From Rhodovulum tesquicola (GTDB lineage: Bacteria > Pseudomonadota > Alphaproteobacteria > Rhodobacterales > Rhodobacteraceae), in the NCBI RefSeq assembly GCF_024128855.1, contig NZ_JAMYDV010000011.1, forward strand, positions 1-64,000: 64,000 nucleotides of DNA. The letters are read 5' to 3'. This document shows, piece after piece, positions 48,224 through 58,084 of this stretch. How positions within the stretch are numbered: the first letter of the stretch is position 1; each line of letters starts with the position of its first letter. The position numbers were made by a program, and so were the translations under genes. The notes under the pieces were generated by a model, which was not told the DNA's origin, searched no databases, and saw only the letters and a program-made list of their open reading frames with translations.

Positions 48224-50392
48224 ATGACCCAGGCCGATTTCCTCAAAGCCCCCTTCCCCGCGCCCGTCGAGATTCCCGAAGCCCAGCGCACGGGGCCGAA
48301 GCGGTTCTTCAACCGCGAACTCAGCTGGCTGGGCTTCAACTGGCGTGTCCTCGAAGAGGCCGACAACCCGCGCGTGCCGCTGCTGGAGCGGGTGCGTTTC
48401 GTGTCGATCTCGGCCACCAACCTGGACGAGTTCTACACCGTGCGCGTGGCGGGCCTGCGCGAACTGGCCAACAAGGGCAATACCACGCCCGCCGATGATG
48501 GCCTGACCCCGGCCGAGCAACTGGTGCTGATCGACCGCGATGCGCGGCGGCTGTTGCAGGCGCAGCAGGCAAGCTGGAACCGGCTGAAGAAACTGATGGA
48601 AGAGGCGGAAATCCACCTGCTGACCCGCTCGCGGCTGACCAAGGCCGACCGGGTGCATCTGGGCGAGCATTTCCTGCAACAGGTGTTTCCCGTGCTTTCG
48701 CCGCTGGCAATCGATCCGGCGCATCCCTTCCCCTTCATCCCGAATACCGGCTTCTGCCTGGCCTTGCAGCTGGAGCGCGAGAAGGACGGCCAGCCCTTGC
48801 AGGCGCTGCTGCCGATCCCGCACCAGATCGACCGCTTCATCCGCCTGCCCGCGCGCGAAGGGCAGGCGCGGTTCCTGCCGCTGGAGGAATCGTTGCTGAT
48901 GCATCTGCACCTGCTGTTCCCGGGCTATCGGGCGGTGGGCAGTTGCACCTTCCGCGTGCTGCGCGACAGCGATCTTGAGGTCGAGGAAGAGGCCGAGGAT
49001 CTGGTGCGCGAATTCGAGGTCGCGCTGAAGCGCCGCCGCCGGGGCGAGGTGGTGCGCATGAAGATGTCCTCGGGCGCGCCCGAGGAATTGCGCTCCGTCA
49101 TCATCCGCGAATTGCACATCACCGAGGAGGACGCGATCGAGGTGCGCGGTCTGATCGGGCTGGCGGATCTCAAGGAACTGGTGATCGACGACCGCCCGGA
49201 CCTGCTGTGGAAAAGCTTCACCCCCCGCGTGCCCGAACGGGTGCAGGACCATGAGGGCGACATGTTCGCCGCGATCCGGCACAAGGACATGCTGCTGCAC
49301 CACCCCTACGAGACCTTCGACATGGTGGTCCGCTTCCTGCAGCAGGCCGCGCGCGACCCGAACGTGGTGGCGATCAAGCAGACGCTCTACCGCACGTCGA
49401 AGAACTCGCCCATCGTCGAGGCGCTGTGCGAGGCGGCCGAGGATGGCAAGTCGGTCACCGCGCTGGTGGAGCTCAAGGCCCGCTTCGACGAGGCCGCCAA
49501 TATCCGCCAGTCGCGGCGGCTGGAACGCTCGGGCGCGCATGTGGTCTATGGTTTCATCAACTACAAGACCCATGCCAAGATCAGCACCGTGGTCCGCCGC
49601 GAGGGCGAGAACCTGGTGACCTATACCCATTTCGGCACCGGCAACTACCACCCGATCACCGCGCGCATCTATACCGACCTGTCGCTGTTCACCTGCGACG
49701 CGGCGCTGGGACGGGATGCGACCAAGGTGTTCAACTATATCGGCGGCTATGCCGAGCCCGACGGGCTGGAGAACCTGTCGATCTCGCCCTTGTCGCTGAA
49801 ATCCACGCTGTTGCAGCGCATCGCCGAAGAGGCCGGGCATGCCCGCGCCGGGCGGCCCGCGCGGATCTGGGCCAAGATGAACTCGCTGATCGAGCCCGAC
49901 GTGATCGACGCGCTTTATGCCGCGTCCAATGCGGGGGTGAAGATCGACCTTGTCGTGCGCGGGATCTGCGGCATCCGGCCCGGCATCAAGGGGCTGTCCG
50001 AGAATATCCGCGTCAAGTCGATCATCGGCCGCTTCCTGGAACATTCCCGCATCGTCTGCTTCGGCAACGGCTATGGCCTGCCCTCGCCCAGGGCGCGGGT
50101 CTATATCTCGTCGGCCGACTGGATGGGCCGCAACCTGAACCGCCGGGTGGAAACGCTGGTGGAATGCACCAACCCCACGGTCAAGGCGCAGATCGTGGAC
50201 CAGGTCATGTCCGCGAATCTGGCCGACGAGGCGCAAAGCTGGGTCATGCAGCCCGATGGCAGCTTCGTGCGGGCCAAGGCGGGACCGGACGCGTTCAACT
50301 GCCACAGGTTCTTCATGGAAAACCCGTCGCTGTCGGGCCGTGGCACCGCGGGGGCGGCCGATGTGCCCCGGTTGGCGAACGTCGCCGATTGA
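48224..50392 (+). CDS. ppk: Polyphosphate kinase 1
   Basis: 722 residues. [20 protein letters not shown] opens the N-terminal domain, the HFAPI-like head domain follows, and the catalytic His/Arg residues sit in [41 protein letters not shown] and the [18 protein letters not shown]-terminal segment. Transfers the ATP gamma-phosphate to growing polyphosphate. Start at 48224 fits the family (MTQADFLK); the ribosome binding site is weak. Followed 54 bases later by ppx. Confidence 0.97.
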   Translation: MTQADFLKAPFPAPVEIPEAQRTGPKRFFNRELSWLGFNWRVLEEADNPRVPLLERVRFVSISATNLDEFYTVRVAGLRELANKGNTTPADDGLTPAEQLVLIDRDARRLLQAQQASWNRLKKLMEEAEIHLLTRSRLTKADRVHLGEHFLQQVFPVLSPLAIDPAHPFPFIPNTGFCLALQLEREKDGQPLQALLPIPHQIDRFIRLPAREGQARFLPLEESLLMHLHLLFPGYRAVGSCTFRVLRDSDLEVEEEAEDLVREFEVALKRRRRGEVVRMKMSSGAPEELRSVIIRELHITEEDAIEVRGLIGLADLKELVIDDRPDLLWKSFTPRVPERVQDHEGDMFAAIRHKDMLLHHPYETFDMVVRFLQQAARDPNVVAIKQTLYRTSKNSPIVEALCEAAEDGKSVTALVELKARFDEAANIRQSRRLERSGAHVVYGFINYKTHAKISTVVRREGENLVTYTHFGTGNYHPITARIYTDLSLFTCDAALGRDATKVFNYIGGYAEPDGLENLSISPLSLKSTLLQRIAEEAGHARAGRPARIWAKMNSLIEPDVIDALYAASNAGVKIDLVVRGICGIRPGIKGLSENIRVKSIIGRFLEHSRIVCFGNGYGLPSPRARVYISSADWMGRNLNRRVETLVECTNPTVKAQIVDQVMSANLADEAQSWVMQPDGSFVRAKAGPDAFNCHRFFMENPSLSGRGTAGAADVPRLANVAD

Positions 50393-50446
50393 CGACGGCG
50401 GACGTGCTTGGCAGAGTCCCGGCACGCCAGGGGCGAAAGGCAGCAG

Positions 50447-51994
50447 ATGGACGGCAGCGGCGACGACCGCCCAGAAGCATGGGAACCCTTTGGCCGCCCC
50501 CTGTTCGGCGGCCCCGAGGCGCGGGCGCTTTCTCGCGTGGGGGTCGTGGATATCGGGTCGAACTCGGTGCGGATGGTCGTGTTCGACGGCGCGGCCCGCA
50601 GCCCGGCCTATTTTTTCAACGAAAAGGTGATGTGCGGGCTGGGCGCGGGGCTGGGCCAGACCGGGCGGCTGTCGCCCGAGGGGCGCCGGCGCGCGCTGGC
50701 GGCGCTCAAGCGGTTTGCCCTTCTGGGTGAGGCGATGGGGGCGGCCCCCCTGACGGTGGTTGCCACCGCCGCGATGCGCGATGCCGAGGACGGCCCCGAT
50801 TTTCGCCGCCAGATCGAGCGCGAGACCGGCCTGCGGCCCTGGGTGATCGACGGCGCCGAGGAGGCGCGGCTGTCGGCGCAGGGCGTGCTGCTGGGCTGGC
50901 CCGGTGCCGAGGGGATCGTCTGCGACATGGGCGGCTCGTCGGTCGAACTGGCCGAACTGGACGGCGGCCGGGTCGGCAAGCGGCGCACCTCGCCGCTGGG
51001 TCCGCTGAAACTGCAGGACGTCAAGGGCGGCAAGAAGGGGCTGACCCAGTTCATCGCCCAGGAGGTCGAGACGCTGGCCCGCGGCATGGATTGTTCGCGG
51101 GGCCGGTTGTTCCTGGTGGGCGGGTCGTGGCGCGCGATCGCCCGGCTCGACATGGAGCGGCGCGGCTATCCGCTGACGGTGCTGCACGAATACCGGATGA
51201 CGCGGAAATCGCTGGCCGCCACGATCGACTGGATCGAGACCACCGGGGTCGACGCGCTCCGCGCCCGCACCGGCATCTCGATCGAGCGGCTCTCGCTGGT
51301 GCCGATCGCGGTGCAGGTGCTGAAACGGCTGGTCGCCCGTCTGAAGCCGCGCGAGATCGCCGTGTCGGGCTATGGCATCCGCGAGGGACTCTTGTACGAA
51401 CAGATGCCGGCCGAGCTGCGCGCCCGCGATCCGCTGGTCGAGGCCTGCCGTTTCGTCGAGGCAAGTTCCGCCCGCTTCCCCGGCTTCGGCAAGCGGCTCT
51501 ACAATTTCGTGCTGCCACTGTTCGGCGCGGCGGGACCCGAGAAGCGGCGGCTGATCAAGGCGGCCTGCCACCTGCATGACACCGCCTGGCGCGCGCATCC
51601 CGACTATCGCCACGAGGTCTGTTTCGACACCGCGACCCAGGCCAATCTGGGCGGGCTGGAGCATTGGGAGCGTGTGTTCCTCGGCGTGTCGCTGCTGCAC
51701 CGCTACAAGAACAGCCGCGCAGGCAGCCGGTTCGAACGGCTGTTCGGCCTGCTGGACCCGATCCAGATGCAACAGGCCGAGGTTCTGGGCAAGGCGCTGC
51801 GCTTTGGCGCGATGTTTTCATCGGACACGCCCGACACGCTGGCCGAACTGCGCCATTTCCCCAAGAAGAAGCGGCTGGAACTGGTGCTCGACGCCCGCGC
51901 CGAGCCGCTATTCGGCGAAGTGGCCGAGGCGCGGTTCGCCTCGCTGGCCAAGGCGCTGGGGGTCGAGACGGGCGTGCGGATCCGCCGGGCCTAG
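50447..51994 (+). CDS. ppx: Exopolyphosphatase (Ppx/GppA family)
   Basis: 515 residues. VGVVDIGSNSVRMVVFDG is the ASKHA phosphate loop, with TVVATAAMRDAEDG, EEARLSAQGVLLG, CDMGGSSVELAEL and VSGYGIREGLLYEQM following in order, then an HD-like helical C-terminal half (LHDTAWRAHPDYRHEVCF). Degrades polyphosphate made by the upstream ppk1, or pppGpp. Start at 50447 has no strong ribosome binding site (GGCAGCAG). Confidence 0.93.
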   Translation: MDGSGDDRPEAWEPFGRPLFGGPEARALSRVGVVDIGSNSVRMVVFDGAARSPAYFFNEKVMCGLGAGLGQTGRLSPEGRRRALAALKRFALLGEAMGAAPLTVVATAAMRDAEDGPDFRRQIERETGLRPWVIDGAEEARLSAQGVLLGWPGAEGIVCDMGGSSVELAELDGGRVGKRRTSPLGPLKLQDVKGGKKGLTQFIAQEVETLARGMDCSRGRLFLVGGSWRAIARLDMERRGYPLTVLHEYRMTRKSLAATIDWIETTGVDALRARTGISIERLSLVPIAVQVLKRLVARLKPREIAVSGYGIREGLLYEQMPAELRARDPLVEACRFVEASSARFPGFGKRLYNFVLPLFGAAGPEKRRLIKAACHLHDTAWRAHPDYRHEVCFDTATQANLGGLEHWERVFLGVSLLHRYKNSRAGSRFERLFGLLDPIQMQQAEVLGKALRFGAMFSSDTPDTLAELRHFPKKKRLELVLDARAEPLFGEVAEARFASLAKALGVETGVRIRRA

Positions 51995-52326
51995 ATCTCG
52001 ATATCGTCGGGTGGGGGCAAGGGCGGCGCGTCGGGCTTGCGGCGGATCAGGATATCGCCATTGGGCAGCCGCTCGGGCATCTGGTAGGCGTCGAAATCGT
52101 CCACGATCTCGACCAGCCGCCGCAGCGCGGGCTGCATCGTCTCGGCCAGATCGCGAAGCGCGGGTTCCAGCTCGTCCCCGAGCCCCTTGAACAACAGCCT
52201 CATGCCCTGACCAAGCAGGTCCATCCCCTCGCGCATCTTCGCGTCCGGCAAGGGTTCGGCCTCCTGCGCGGCGGCAGGACCGAACGCGACGAGGGCGGCT
52301 ACGCAAAGGGCGGCGATCCGGTTCAT
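51991..52326 (-). CDS. Small secreted protein, often mis-named AAA+ ATPase
   Basis: 111 residues. Signal peptide MNRIAALCVAALVAFGPAAAQEA, then a helical region (GMDLLGQGMRLLFKGLGDELEPALRDLAETMQPALRRLVEIVDDFDAYQMPERLPNGDILIRRKPDAPPLPPPDDIEI). I see no Walker motif; homologues are sometimes labelled AAA+ but the sequence does not support it. Probably an exported helical protein in the periplasm. Tail-to-tail overlap of four bases with ppx. Confidence 0.75.
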   Translation of the reverse strand: MNRIAALCVAALVAFGPAAAQEAEPLPDAKMREGMDLLGQGMRLLFKGLGDELEPALRDLAETMQPALRRLVEIVDDFDAYQMPERLPNGDILIRRKPDAPPLPPPDDIEI

Positions 52327-52356
52327 GGGCGCAGTATAGGCGCGGGCAAGGGCGGG

Positions 52357-53388
52357 TCAAAGCTCGATGTCGAGGCTGACCGGGAAATGGTCGGAGGCCG
52401 CCAGCAGCGCCTCGCGCAGTTCGGGCACGCGGTAAAGGTCCGGGTCGTCGAACGGATGCCAGATCCGCCAGGCCGGGCGGCGCGCGCGCAGGTCGGACGA
52501 GATCATCACATAGTCCAGCAGCGCCGAGAGATAGTGCCGCTCGGAATGGATGTAGAACCGGGCGGTGGCGGGCTGGGCGGCGGATCGGCCCTGTTGCGCC
52601 TGTCGCGCATGGGGATCGTAAAGCCGCATCTCGCGCGGCACGTCGAGGCCCATGACGATCTCGACCCCGGACCGGCCGAACAGCTTTTCGTATTCGTCCA
52701 GCCCCGGGCCATCGTTGAAATCGCCCAGAACGATCAGCGACTCCCCCTCGGCCAGATGCGCCTCGATCCGCTGGCGCAGCCAGATGCATTGCGCCAGTTG
52801 CTTGCGCCGGTTCTGGATCGAGATGCGCATCACCTCGTCGGGGGTCGAGGCGCCATAGGGGGCCTTGGATTTCACATGCACCCCGATCATCCGAAAGGCG
52901 AAACCCGCCGCACTTCGCACCGCCAGTTCCAGCGGCGGCTTGGAAAAGCGGATCAGTTCGGCCGCGGCATCCACGTCCAGATCCCAGCGGAACACGCCGT
53001 CAAAGCGCGGCGCCTCGGCCGAGCCCTTCTTTCCGGTCGGATCGCCCTGCGGGTCGTGATGCGCGCTGATCCGGTCGGGATCGTAGAGCAGCGCGATTTC
53101 CTGCTGGCTGTCGGAGGTGAAGCCGATCAGCACGCGCCGCGCGCGCAGGCCCATCACCTGCGCGAAATTCTCAAGCCCCGTGACAGTCGAGCGGCGGCCG
53201 GTATCGTCGGGCGCCTCGACCACCAGAACCGCATCGGCGTCCAGCGCGGTAAAGACGATGCCCAGCGCCTCGATCTGCTGGTGACGGGTGACGCCCGTGC
53301 GGGCGGAGGGCTGGTCATCGTCCAGAAGAGTGCCGAGGTCGTCGAACAGGGCATTGAACCATTCGACGTTATAGGTGGCGATCCTCAC
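52357..53388 (-). CDS. Endonuclease/exonuclease/phosphatase family protein
   Basis: 343 residues of the EEP fold: MRIATYNVEWFNALFDD at the start (ATYNVEWF is the first metal/active-site strand), DAVLVVEAP, GVHVKSKAP, LIVLGDFNDGPGLDEYE (the GDFN metal and catalytic Asp-Asn) and the final SDHFPVSLDI with the catalytic Asp-His. Could act on DNA, lipids or phosphodiesters; no signal peptide, so cytoplasmic. GTG start overlaps the upstream stop by four bases (GTGA). Confidence 0.9.
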   Translation of the reverse strand: MRIATYNVEWFNALFDDLGTLLDDDQPSARTGVTRHQQIEALGIVFTALDADAVLVVEAPDDTGRRSTVTGLENFAQVMGLRARRVLIGFTSDSQQEIALLYDPDRISAHHDPQGDPTGKKGSAEAPRFDGVFRWDLDVDAAAELIRFSKPPLELAVRSAAGFAFRMIGVHVKSKAPYGASTPDEVMRISIQNRRKQLAQCIWLRQRIEAHLAEGESLIVLGDFNDGPGLDEYEKLFGRSGVEIVMGLDVPREMRLYDPHARQAQQGRSAAQPATARFYIHSERHYLSALLDYVMISSDLRARRPAWRIWHPFDDPDLYRVPELREALLAASDHFPVSLDIEL

Positions 53389-54068
53389 GCCGCGCGGTCC
53401 TGAAGGATCTGTTCCCAGGCGGCGTTGACCGCGATCAGCCGCCGCTCGGCAAGGTGGATCGCCTCTTCGGGCACGCCGCGGGCATGCATCCGGTCGGGAT
53501 GGGTCTCGCGCACCTCCTTGCGCCAGACCTTGCGGATGGCCTCAAGATCGTAGCCGGGATCGACGCCCAGCACGGTATAGGGATCGGGCGCGGCATCGGG
53601 CACGAAGCGGGCGCGCAGCGTGCGGAACTGCGCCTCGCTGAGGCCGAAGGCGGCGGCGACGCGGGCAAGGAACGCATCCTCGGCGGGGTGATAGTCGCCA
53701 TCGGCCAGCGCGATGAAGAACAGCCCCTCCATCAGGTCGCAAAGCGGTTCCTTGCGGCCGCGGAACATGCGGCGGATGCGGCGGGCATATTCCTCGAACC
53801 CGGCCACGTCCTGGCGGGCAAGGTCAAAGACGCGCGCGGCATTCCCTTCCTCCGACGGCGGTATGGTAAAGACCTCGCGGAAGGCCGCGACCTCGCGGCG
53901 CGTCACCTGCCCGTCGGCCTTGGCCATCTTGGCGCCCAGCGCGATCACCGCGATGGTGAAGGCCACCGTCCGTTCGGGCGGCGTGCGCAGGCGGTCGAAG
54001 ACCGTGGCAAGGCTTTCCCCCTTGGCAAGCACAGAGACAGCGGCAGAGATGCGGGACCACAGCGACAT
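53385..54068 (-). CDS. DjlA-like protein: TerB-type domain plus J-domain
   Basis: 227 residues. The N-terminal half (AVIALGAKMAKADGQVTRREVAAFREVFTIP, then FIALADGDYHPAEDAFLARVAAAFGLS) is a TerB/DjlA-type helical domain with the conserved acidic metal-site patches. A C-terminal J-domain follows: DPYTVLGVDPGYDLEAIRKVWRKEVRETHPDRMHARG, with the HPD motif that stimulates DnaK. No N-terminal membrane anchor, unlike E. coli DjlA. It ends with an overlap into the EEP gene. Confidence 0.93.
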   Translation of the reverse strand: MSLWSRISAAVSVLAKGESLATVFDRLRTPPERTVAFTIAVIALGAKMAKADGQVTRREVAAFREVFTIPPSEEGNAARVFDLARQDVAGFEEYARRIRRMFRGRKEPLCDLMEGLFFIALADGDYHPAEDAFLARVAAAFGLSEAQFRTLRARFVPDAAPDPYTVLGVDPGYDLEAIRKVWRKEVRETHPDRMHARGVPEEAIHLAERRLIAVNAAWEQILQDRAA

Positions 54069-54078
54069 GACCGCGAGA

Positions 54079-54600
54079 TTAACCCGCGGCGGGGCCAGTG
54101 TCAGGTGCGACGGAAAGCATCTTCTGCATCAGCACAAGATCGAGAAAGCGCCCGGCCTTGACCCCCACCTGGGGCAGGCGGCCGACCTCGGCATAGCCCA
54201 GCGCGGCGTGAAAGGCGATGCCGCCGGGGTTGTCGGCGCTGACGGCCGCGATCATCGCATGCACCCCCGCATCGGCGGCATGGGTCTCCAGCGCGCCCAT
54301 CAGCGCCCGGCCAAGCCCCCTGCCCTGCCCACCCGGCGCCAGAAGGATCGTGTGCTCCATCGTGCGGGCATAGCCGTCGCCGGGGCGGAACGGGCCGTAG
54401 GTGGCCAGCCCGAGGATCGCACTGTCCTGCTCGGCGACGAAAAAGCCATGGCCCGCAGCGGTGCGGGTCTCGATCATCTCGGCGACGCCTTCGGGCGTCT
54501 TCCGGGCGGAATGAAAGATGATCGTCGTGTCGCGGATGATCGGGTTCCAGATCGCGACAAGCGCGGCGGCATCCCGGGCCGTGGCCGGGCGGATCGTCAT
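54079..54600 (-). CDS. GNAT N-acetyltransferase
   Basis: 173 residues of the phosphinothricin-type GNAT group. MTIRPATARDAAALVAIWNPIIRDTTIIFHSA is the usual start, and VEHTILLAPGGQGRGLGRALMGALETHAADAGVHAMIA carries the acetyl-CoA-binding Q/R-G-x-G-x-G/A loop. Acceptor not predictable. Start at 54600 overlaps the VOC gene by four bases (ATGA). Confidence 0.9.
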   Translation of the reverse strand: MTIRPATARDAAALVAIWNPIIRDTTIIFHSARKTPEGVAEMIETRTAAGHGFFVAEQDSAILGLATYGPFRPGDGYARTMEHTILLAPGGQGRGLGRALMGALETHAADAGVHAMIAAVSADNPGGIAFHAALGYAEVGRLPQVGVKAGRFLDLVLMQKMLSVAPDTGPAAG

Positions 54601-55214
54601 TCCAGCGCGCGCCGCCCGGACGGCGTGTCGATCAGCGCGCGCAGCGCGGGCGCGGGCGCCTGGTGCAGCGCGATCCGCGGGTCGTCGATCAGGCCGCGCA
54701 GCGCAAGGCGCAGCTCGTCGGCGCGCGGGTGATGCAGTTCCAGCGCGGCCAGCCGACAACCGGTTTCGGGCAGAAGCCCGGCGGGATGCGCCGCCCCCTG
54801 CCAGTCGATCAGCGCGGGGAACAGCCCGTCAAAGGGCAGCCGCCCATCCTCGGGCACGGCCATGCGCCAGCGCAGGTCGCCGCGGGCAAGCTCGATCGGC
54901 CTGCCGCTGCCCGAGGGCGCGCGGGCAAGCGCCGCATCCAGATCGTCGCAGCGCACGATCCAGTTCGTCAGCCGCGGCGGCCCGGCGAAACGGTCCAGGT
55001 CGAACCAGCGCGGGCGGCCGGGCGCGGGCGCCGCGGGGTCGATGGCGATGACTTCGAGATAGAGGCCGGGACCGAGACGCAACAGCCGGTTATGGGTGCC
55101 CATCGCGGCATGCCGTCCCCCGGGCGAAAGCCGCACCTCCAGGCGTTCCTCGACGGCGGCCATGCCCGCCTCAAGCGTCTCGGCCGAGATGGCGAGGTGA
55201 TCGAGGCTGAGCAT
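54597..55214 (-). CDS. VOC-family (glyoxalase-like) protein
   Basis: 205 residues. MLSLDHLAISAETLEAGMAAVEERLEVRLSPGGRHAAMGTHNRLLRLGPGLYLEVIAIDP has the metal-binding His and Glu of a VOC half-domain; the second half is degenerate (CRLAALELHHPRADELRLALRGL). This is the glyoxalase-like domain type with an unknown substrate. Coupled to the GNAT gene downstream. Confidence 0.87.
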   Translation of the reverse strand: MLSLDHLAISAETLEAGMAAVEERLEVRLSPGGRHAAMGTHNRLLRLGPGLYLEVIAIDPAAPAPGRPRWFDLDRFAGPPRLTNWIVRCDDLDAALARAPSGSGRPIELARGDLRWRMAVPEDGRLPFDGLFPALIDWQGAAHPAGLLPETGCRLAALELHHPRADELRLALRGLIDDPRIALHQAPAPALRALIDTPSGRRALE

Positions 55215-55252
55215 GTCGCGGGCACTCCTGTCGGCCGGGTCCGGTGCATGTG

Positions 55253-55272
55253 ATCCCCGCCGGGGCGGGGAT
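55253..55272 (-). terminator. Palindromic hairpin behind the mutase gene
   Basis: ATCCCCGCC (55253-55261) and GGCGGGGAT (55264-55272) form a 9-bp stem about 50 bases downstream of the mutase stop. No T-run follows, so termination is inferred. Confidence 0.45.
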
Positions 55273-55324
55273 GCAATGGCAAGCCTGCATCTGACGCAGC
55301 GTCGCCGCCGCCGGGGCCGTGCTG

Positions 55325-57457
55325 TCAGGCCCGCGCCTCGCGGATCAGGCGCAGGATGTCATTGGCCGCGGTCGGAATGTTGGTGCCCGGCCCGAAGATC
55401 GCCTTGACGCCCGCGGCCTTGAGGAAGTCGTAATCCTGCTGCGGGATCACGCCGCCGCAGATCACGATGATGTCCTCGGCCCCCTGCGCCTTGAGCGCCT
55501 CGATCAGCTTGGGCGCCAGCGTCTTGTGGCCCGCCGCCTGCGACGAGACGCCGATCACATGCACATCGTTGTCGATGGCATCCTGCGCGGCCTCTTCGGG
55601 GGTCTGGAACAAGGGGCCCACATCGACGTCGAAGCCGATATCGGCAAAGGCCGTGGCGATGACCTTGGCGCCGCGGTCATGGCCGTCCTGGCCCATCTTG
55701 ACCACCAGCATCCGCGGCCGCCGCCCCTCGGCCTCGGCGAAATCCTCGACCGCCTTCTGGATCGCGGCGAACCCCTCGTCGCCCTCATAGGCCGCGCCAT
55801 AGACGCCCGAGAGCGTCTTGACCTCGGCGCGGTGCCGCCCGAACGCCTTTTCCATCGCCATGCTGATCTCTCCCACCGTGGCGCGCGCCCGGGCGGCCTC
55901 GACCGCAAGGCGCAACAGGTTGCCCTGACCGCTGAACGCGGCCTGTTCCAGCGCGGACAGCGCCGCGTCGCAGGCCGCCGGGTCGCGGCTGGCGCGGATC
56001 TGCTCCAGCCGGGCGATCTGGCTGTCGCGCACCTTGACGTTGTCGATGTCGAGAATGTCGATCGGATCCTCCTTGGCCAGGCGGAACTTGTTGACGCCCA
56101 CGATCACCTCGTCGCCGCGGTCGACCGCGGCCTGCCAGCGCGCGGCGGCCTCCTCGATGCGCAGCTTGGGCATGCCGGTCGCGACCGCCTTGGTCATGCC
56201 GCCCATCTCGTCGACCTCTTCGATCAGATTCCACGCCGCCTCGGCCAGATCGGCGGTCAGCTTCTCGACATAGTAGGAGCCCGCCAGCGGATCGACCACC
56301 TTGGTCACCTTGGTCTCGTTCTGAAGGATCAGCTGGGTGTTGCGCGCGATCCGGGCCGAGAATTCGGTGGGCAGCGCGATCGCCTCGTCGAAGCTGTTGG
56401 TGTGCAGGGATTGCGTGCCCCCCAGCACCGCGCTCATCGCCTCATAGGCCGTGCGCACGATGTTGTTGTAGGGGTCCTGTTCCTGCAACGACACGCCGCT
56501 GGTCTGGCAATGAGTGCGCAGCATCAGCGAGCCGGGGTTCTTCGGCTCGAACTCCGACATGATGCGGTGCCAAAGGAAGCGCGCCGCCCTCAGCTTGGCG
56601 ATTTCCATGAAGAAATTCGTACCGATGGCGAAGAAGAAGGACAGCCGCCCGGCAAAGGCATCGACATCCAGCCCCCGGGCCAGCGCCGTCTTCACATATT
56701 CCTTGCCGTCGGCCAGCGTGAAGGCCAGTTCCTGCACGAGGTTCGCGCCTGCCTCCTGCATGTGGTAGCCCGAGATCGAGATCGAGTTGAACCGCGGCAT
56801 GTCAGTGGACGTGTATTCGATGATGTCGGCCACGATCCGCATCGAGGGTTCGGGCGGATAGATATAGGTGTTCCGCACCATGAACTCTTTCAGGATGTCG
56901 TTCTGGATCGTGCCCGACAGAAGCGCGCGGTCCACCCCCTGTTCCTCGCCCGCGACGATGAAGCTGGCCAGAACCGGGATCACCGCGCCGTTCATCGTCA
57001 TGGACACGCTGACCTGATCCAGCGGGATGCCGTCGAACAGGATCTTCATGTCCTCGACGCTGTCGATGGCCACGCCCGCCTTGCCGACATCGCCCACCAC
57101 GCGGGGATGGTCGCTGTCATAGCCGCGATGCGTCGCCAGGTCGAAGGCGACCGAAACGCCCTGTTGGCCCGCCGCCAGCGCCTTGCGGTAGAAGGCGTTG
57201 CTCTCCTCGGCGGTGGAAAAGCCCGCATATTGCCGGATCGTCCAGGGCCGACCGGCATACATCGTGGCGCGCGGACCGCGGGTATAGGGCGCCGCGCCGG
57301 GGACCGAGCCCATATGCGGCAGGCCCGCGATATCCGCTTCGGTATAGAGCGGCTTGACCGGGATGCCCTCGGGCGTCTCCCAGGTCAGATCCTCGGGGCT
57401 GCGGCCGCGCAGTTCCTTGGCGGCCATCTCGGCCCAGCTTCTGGTCTTGTCCGTCAT
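55325..57457 (-). CDS. scpA: Methylmalonyl-CoA mutase, B12-dependent
   Basis: 710 residues in one chain (catalytic plus B12 domain). [33 protein letters not shown] is the CoA-binding barrel, then [27 protein letters not shown]. The C-terminal cobalamin-binding domain has [22 protein letters not shown], with His as the lower Co ligand (DxHxxG). Interconverts (R)-methylmalonyl-CoA and succinyl-CoA, finishing propionyl-CoA use with pccAB downstream on the same strand. No epimerase gene is visible in the window. Confidence 0.97.
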   Translation of the reverse strand: MTDKTRSWAEMAAKELRGRSPEDLTWETPEGIPVKPLYTEADIAGLPHMGSVPGAAPYTRGPRATMYAGRPWTIRQYAGFSTAEESNAFYRKALAAGQQGVSVAFDLATHRGYDSDHPRVVGDVGKAGVAIDSVEDMKILFDGIPLDQVSVSMTMNGAVIPVLASFIVAGEEQGVDRALLSGTIQNDILKEFMVRNTYIYPPEPSMRIVADIIEYTSTDMPRFNSISISGYHMQEAGANLVQELAFTLADGKEYVKTALARGLDVDAFAGRLSFFFAIGTNFFMEIAKLRAARFLWHRIMSEFEPKNPGSLMLRTHCQTSGVSLQEQDPYNNIVRTAYEAMSAVLGGTQSLHTNSFDEAIALPTEFSARIARNTQLILQNETKVTKVVDPLAGSYYVEKLTADLAEAAWNLIEEVDEMGGMTKAVATGMPKLRIEEAAARWQAAVDRGDEVIVGVNKFRLAKEDPIDILDIDNVKVRDSQIARLEQIRASRDPAACDAALSALEQAAFSGQGNLLRLAVEAARARATVGEISMAMEKAFGRHRAEVKTLSGVYGAAYEGDEGFAAIQKAVEDFAEAEGRRPRMLVVKMGQDGHDRGAKVIATAFADIGFDVDVGPLFQTPEEAAQDAIDNDVHVIGVSSQAAGHKTLAPKLIEALKAQGAEDIIVICGGVIPQQDYDFLKAAGVKAIFGPGTNIPTAANDILRLIREARA

Positions 57458-57555
57458 CGGATCGTCCCTTTTCGTCTCGTTCCCCCGCCCGCGGGCGGGT
57501 TCAAGCTTCGCTTTCCGTTCCCGCGCGCCTATATCTGGACGCGACAGGAGGGTTC

Positions 57556-58032
57556 ATGAAAAAACGTCTCGTATCTCTTGCACTTGCCGCCCTCGTCCCG
57601 TTTGCCCTGACCGCAGGTGCGATGGAGGAGGCGACGCCGTTCGAACGCTGGCAGGCGGACCACATGACGATCCTGGACGCGCGCGAGGTCAGCCCGGACG
57701 AGTTCCACTGGATTGCCCGTCCCGTGGTCGTGTTCGCCGACAGCGAGGCCGATCCGCGGTTTGCCCAGCAGATGGACCTGCTGACCGCGCGGATGGACGA
57801 ACTGGCGCTGCGCGACGTCGTGGTGATCACGGACACCGATCCGGCCGCCCGCAGCGCCTTCCGCCAGGCGTTGCGCCCGCGCGGCTTCGCACTGGTGCTG
57901 GTGGCCAAGGACGGCAACGTGGCCTTGCGCAAACCCGCACCCTGGGACGTGCGCGAACTGACCCGTTCGATCGACAAGATGCCGCTACGCCAGCAGGAGA
58001 TCCGCGACCGCCGCGGCGCCGGGTCGGACTGA
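57556..58032 (+). CDS. DUF4174 secreted protein
   Basis: 158 residues. Signal peptide MKKRLVSLALAALVPFALTAGA. The mature domain is a thioredoxin-like DUF4174: RPVVVFADSEADPRFAQQMDLLTARMDELALRDVVVITDTDPAARSAFRQALRPRGFALVLVAKDGNVALRKPAPWDVRELTRSID. It has no CxxC, so it is unlikely to be a redox enzyme. GGAGGG precedes the ATG. Between the divergent mutase gene and the convergent pccA gene. Confidence 0.85.
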   Translation: MKKRLVSLALAALVPFALTAGAMEEATPFERWQADHMTILDAREVSPDEFHWIARPVVVFADSEADPRFAQQMDLLTARMDELALRDVVVITDTDPAARSAFRQALRPRGFALVLVAKDGNVALRKPAPWDVRELTRSIDKMPLRQQEIRDRRGAGSD

Positions 58033-58041
58033 GCCCGGCCA

Positions 58042-58079
58042 CGGGCCGCCCCCGAAGGTGGGGGGAAAGGGGCGGCCCG
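58042..58079. terminator. Long GC hairpin between DUF4174 and pccA
   Basis: CGGGCCGCCCC (58042-58052) and GGGGCGGCCCG (58069-58079) form a perfect 11-bp stem with a 16-base loop between the two convergent stops. It probably serves as a terminator for both, although no T-run is present. Confidence 0.55.
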
Positions 58080-58084
58080 GAAGG

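Noticed and set aside
48197-51772. Very long minus-strand open frame (about 1190 residues) opposite ppk1 and ppx
   Set aside because: It is the mirror frame of two clear enzymes in GC-rich DNA, rich in His, Asp, Gly and Arg with no recognisable domain. Similar mirror frames lie opposite lepA, sucA/sucB, the mutase, pccA and pccB.
51991-52326. AAA+ ATPase label for the small secreted protein
   Set aside because: No Walker A or B motif; the signal peptide and helical content fit an exported protein instead.
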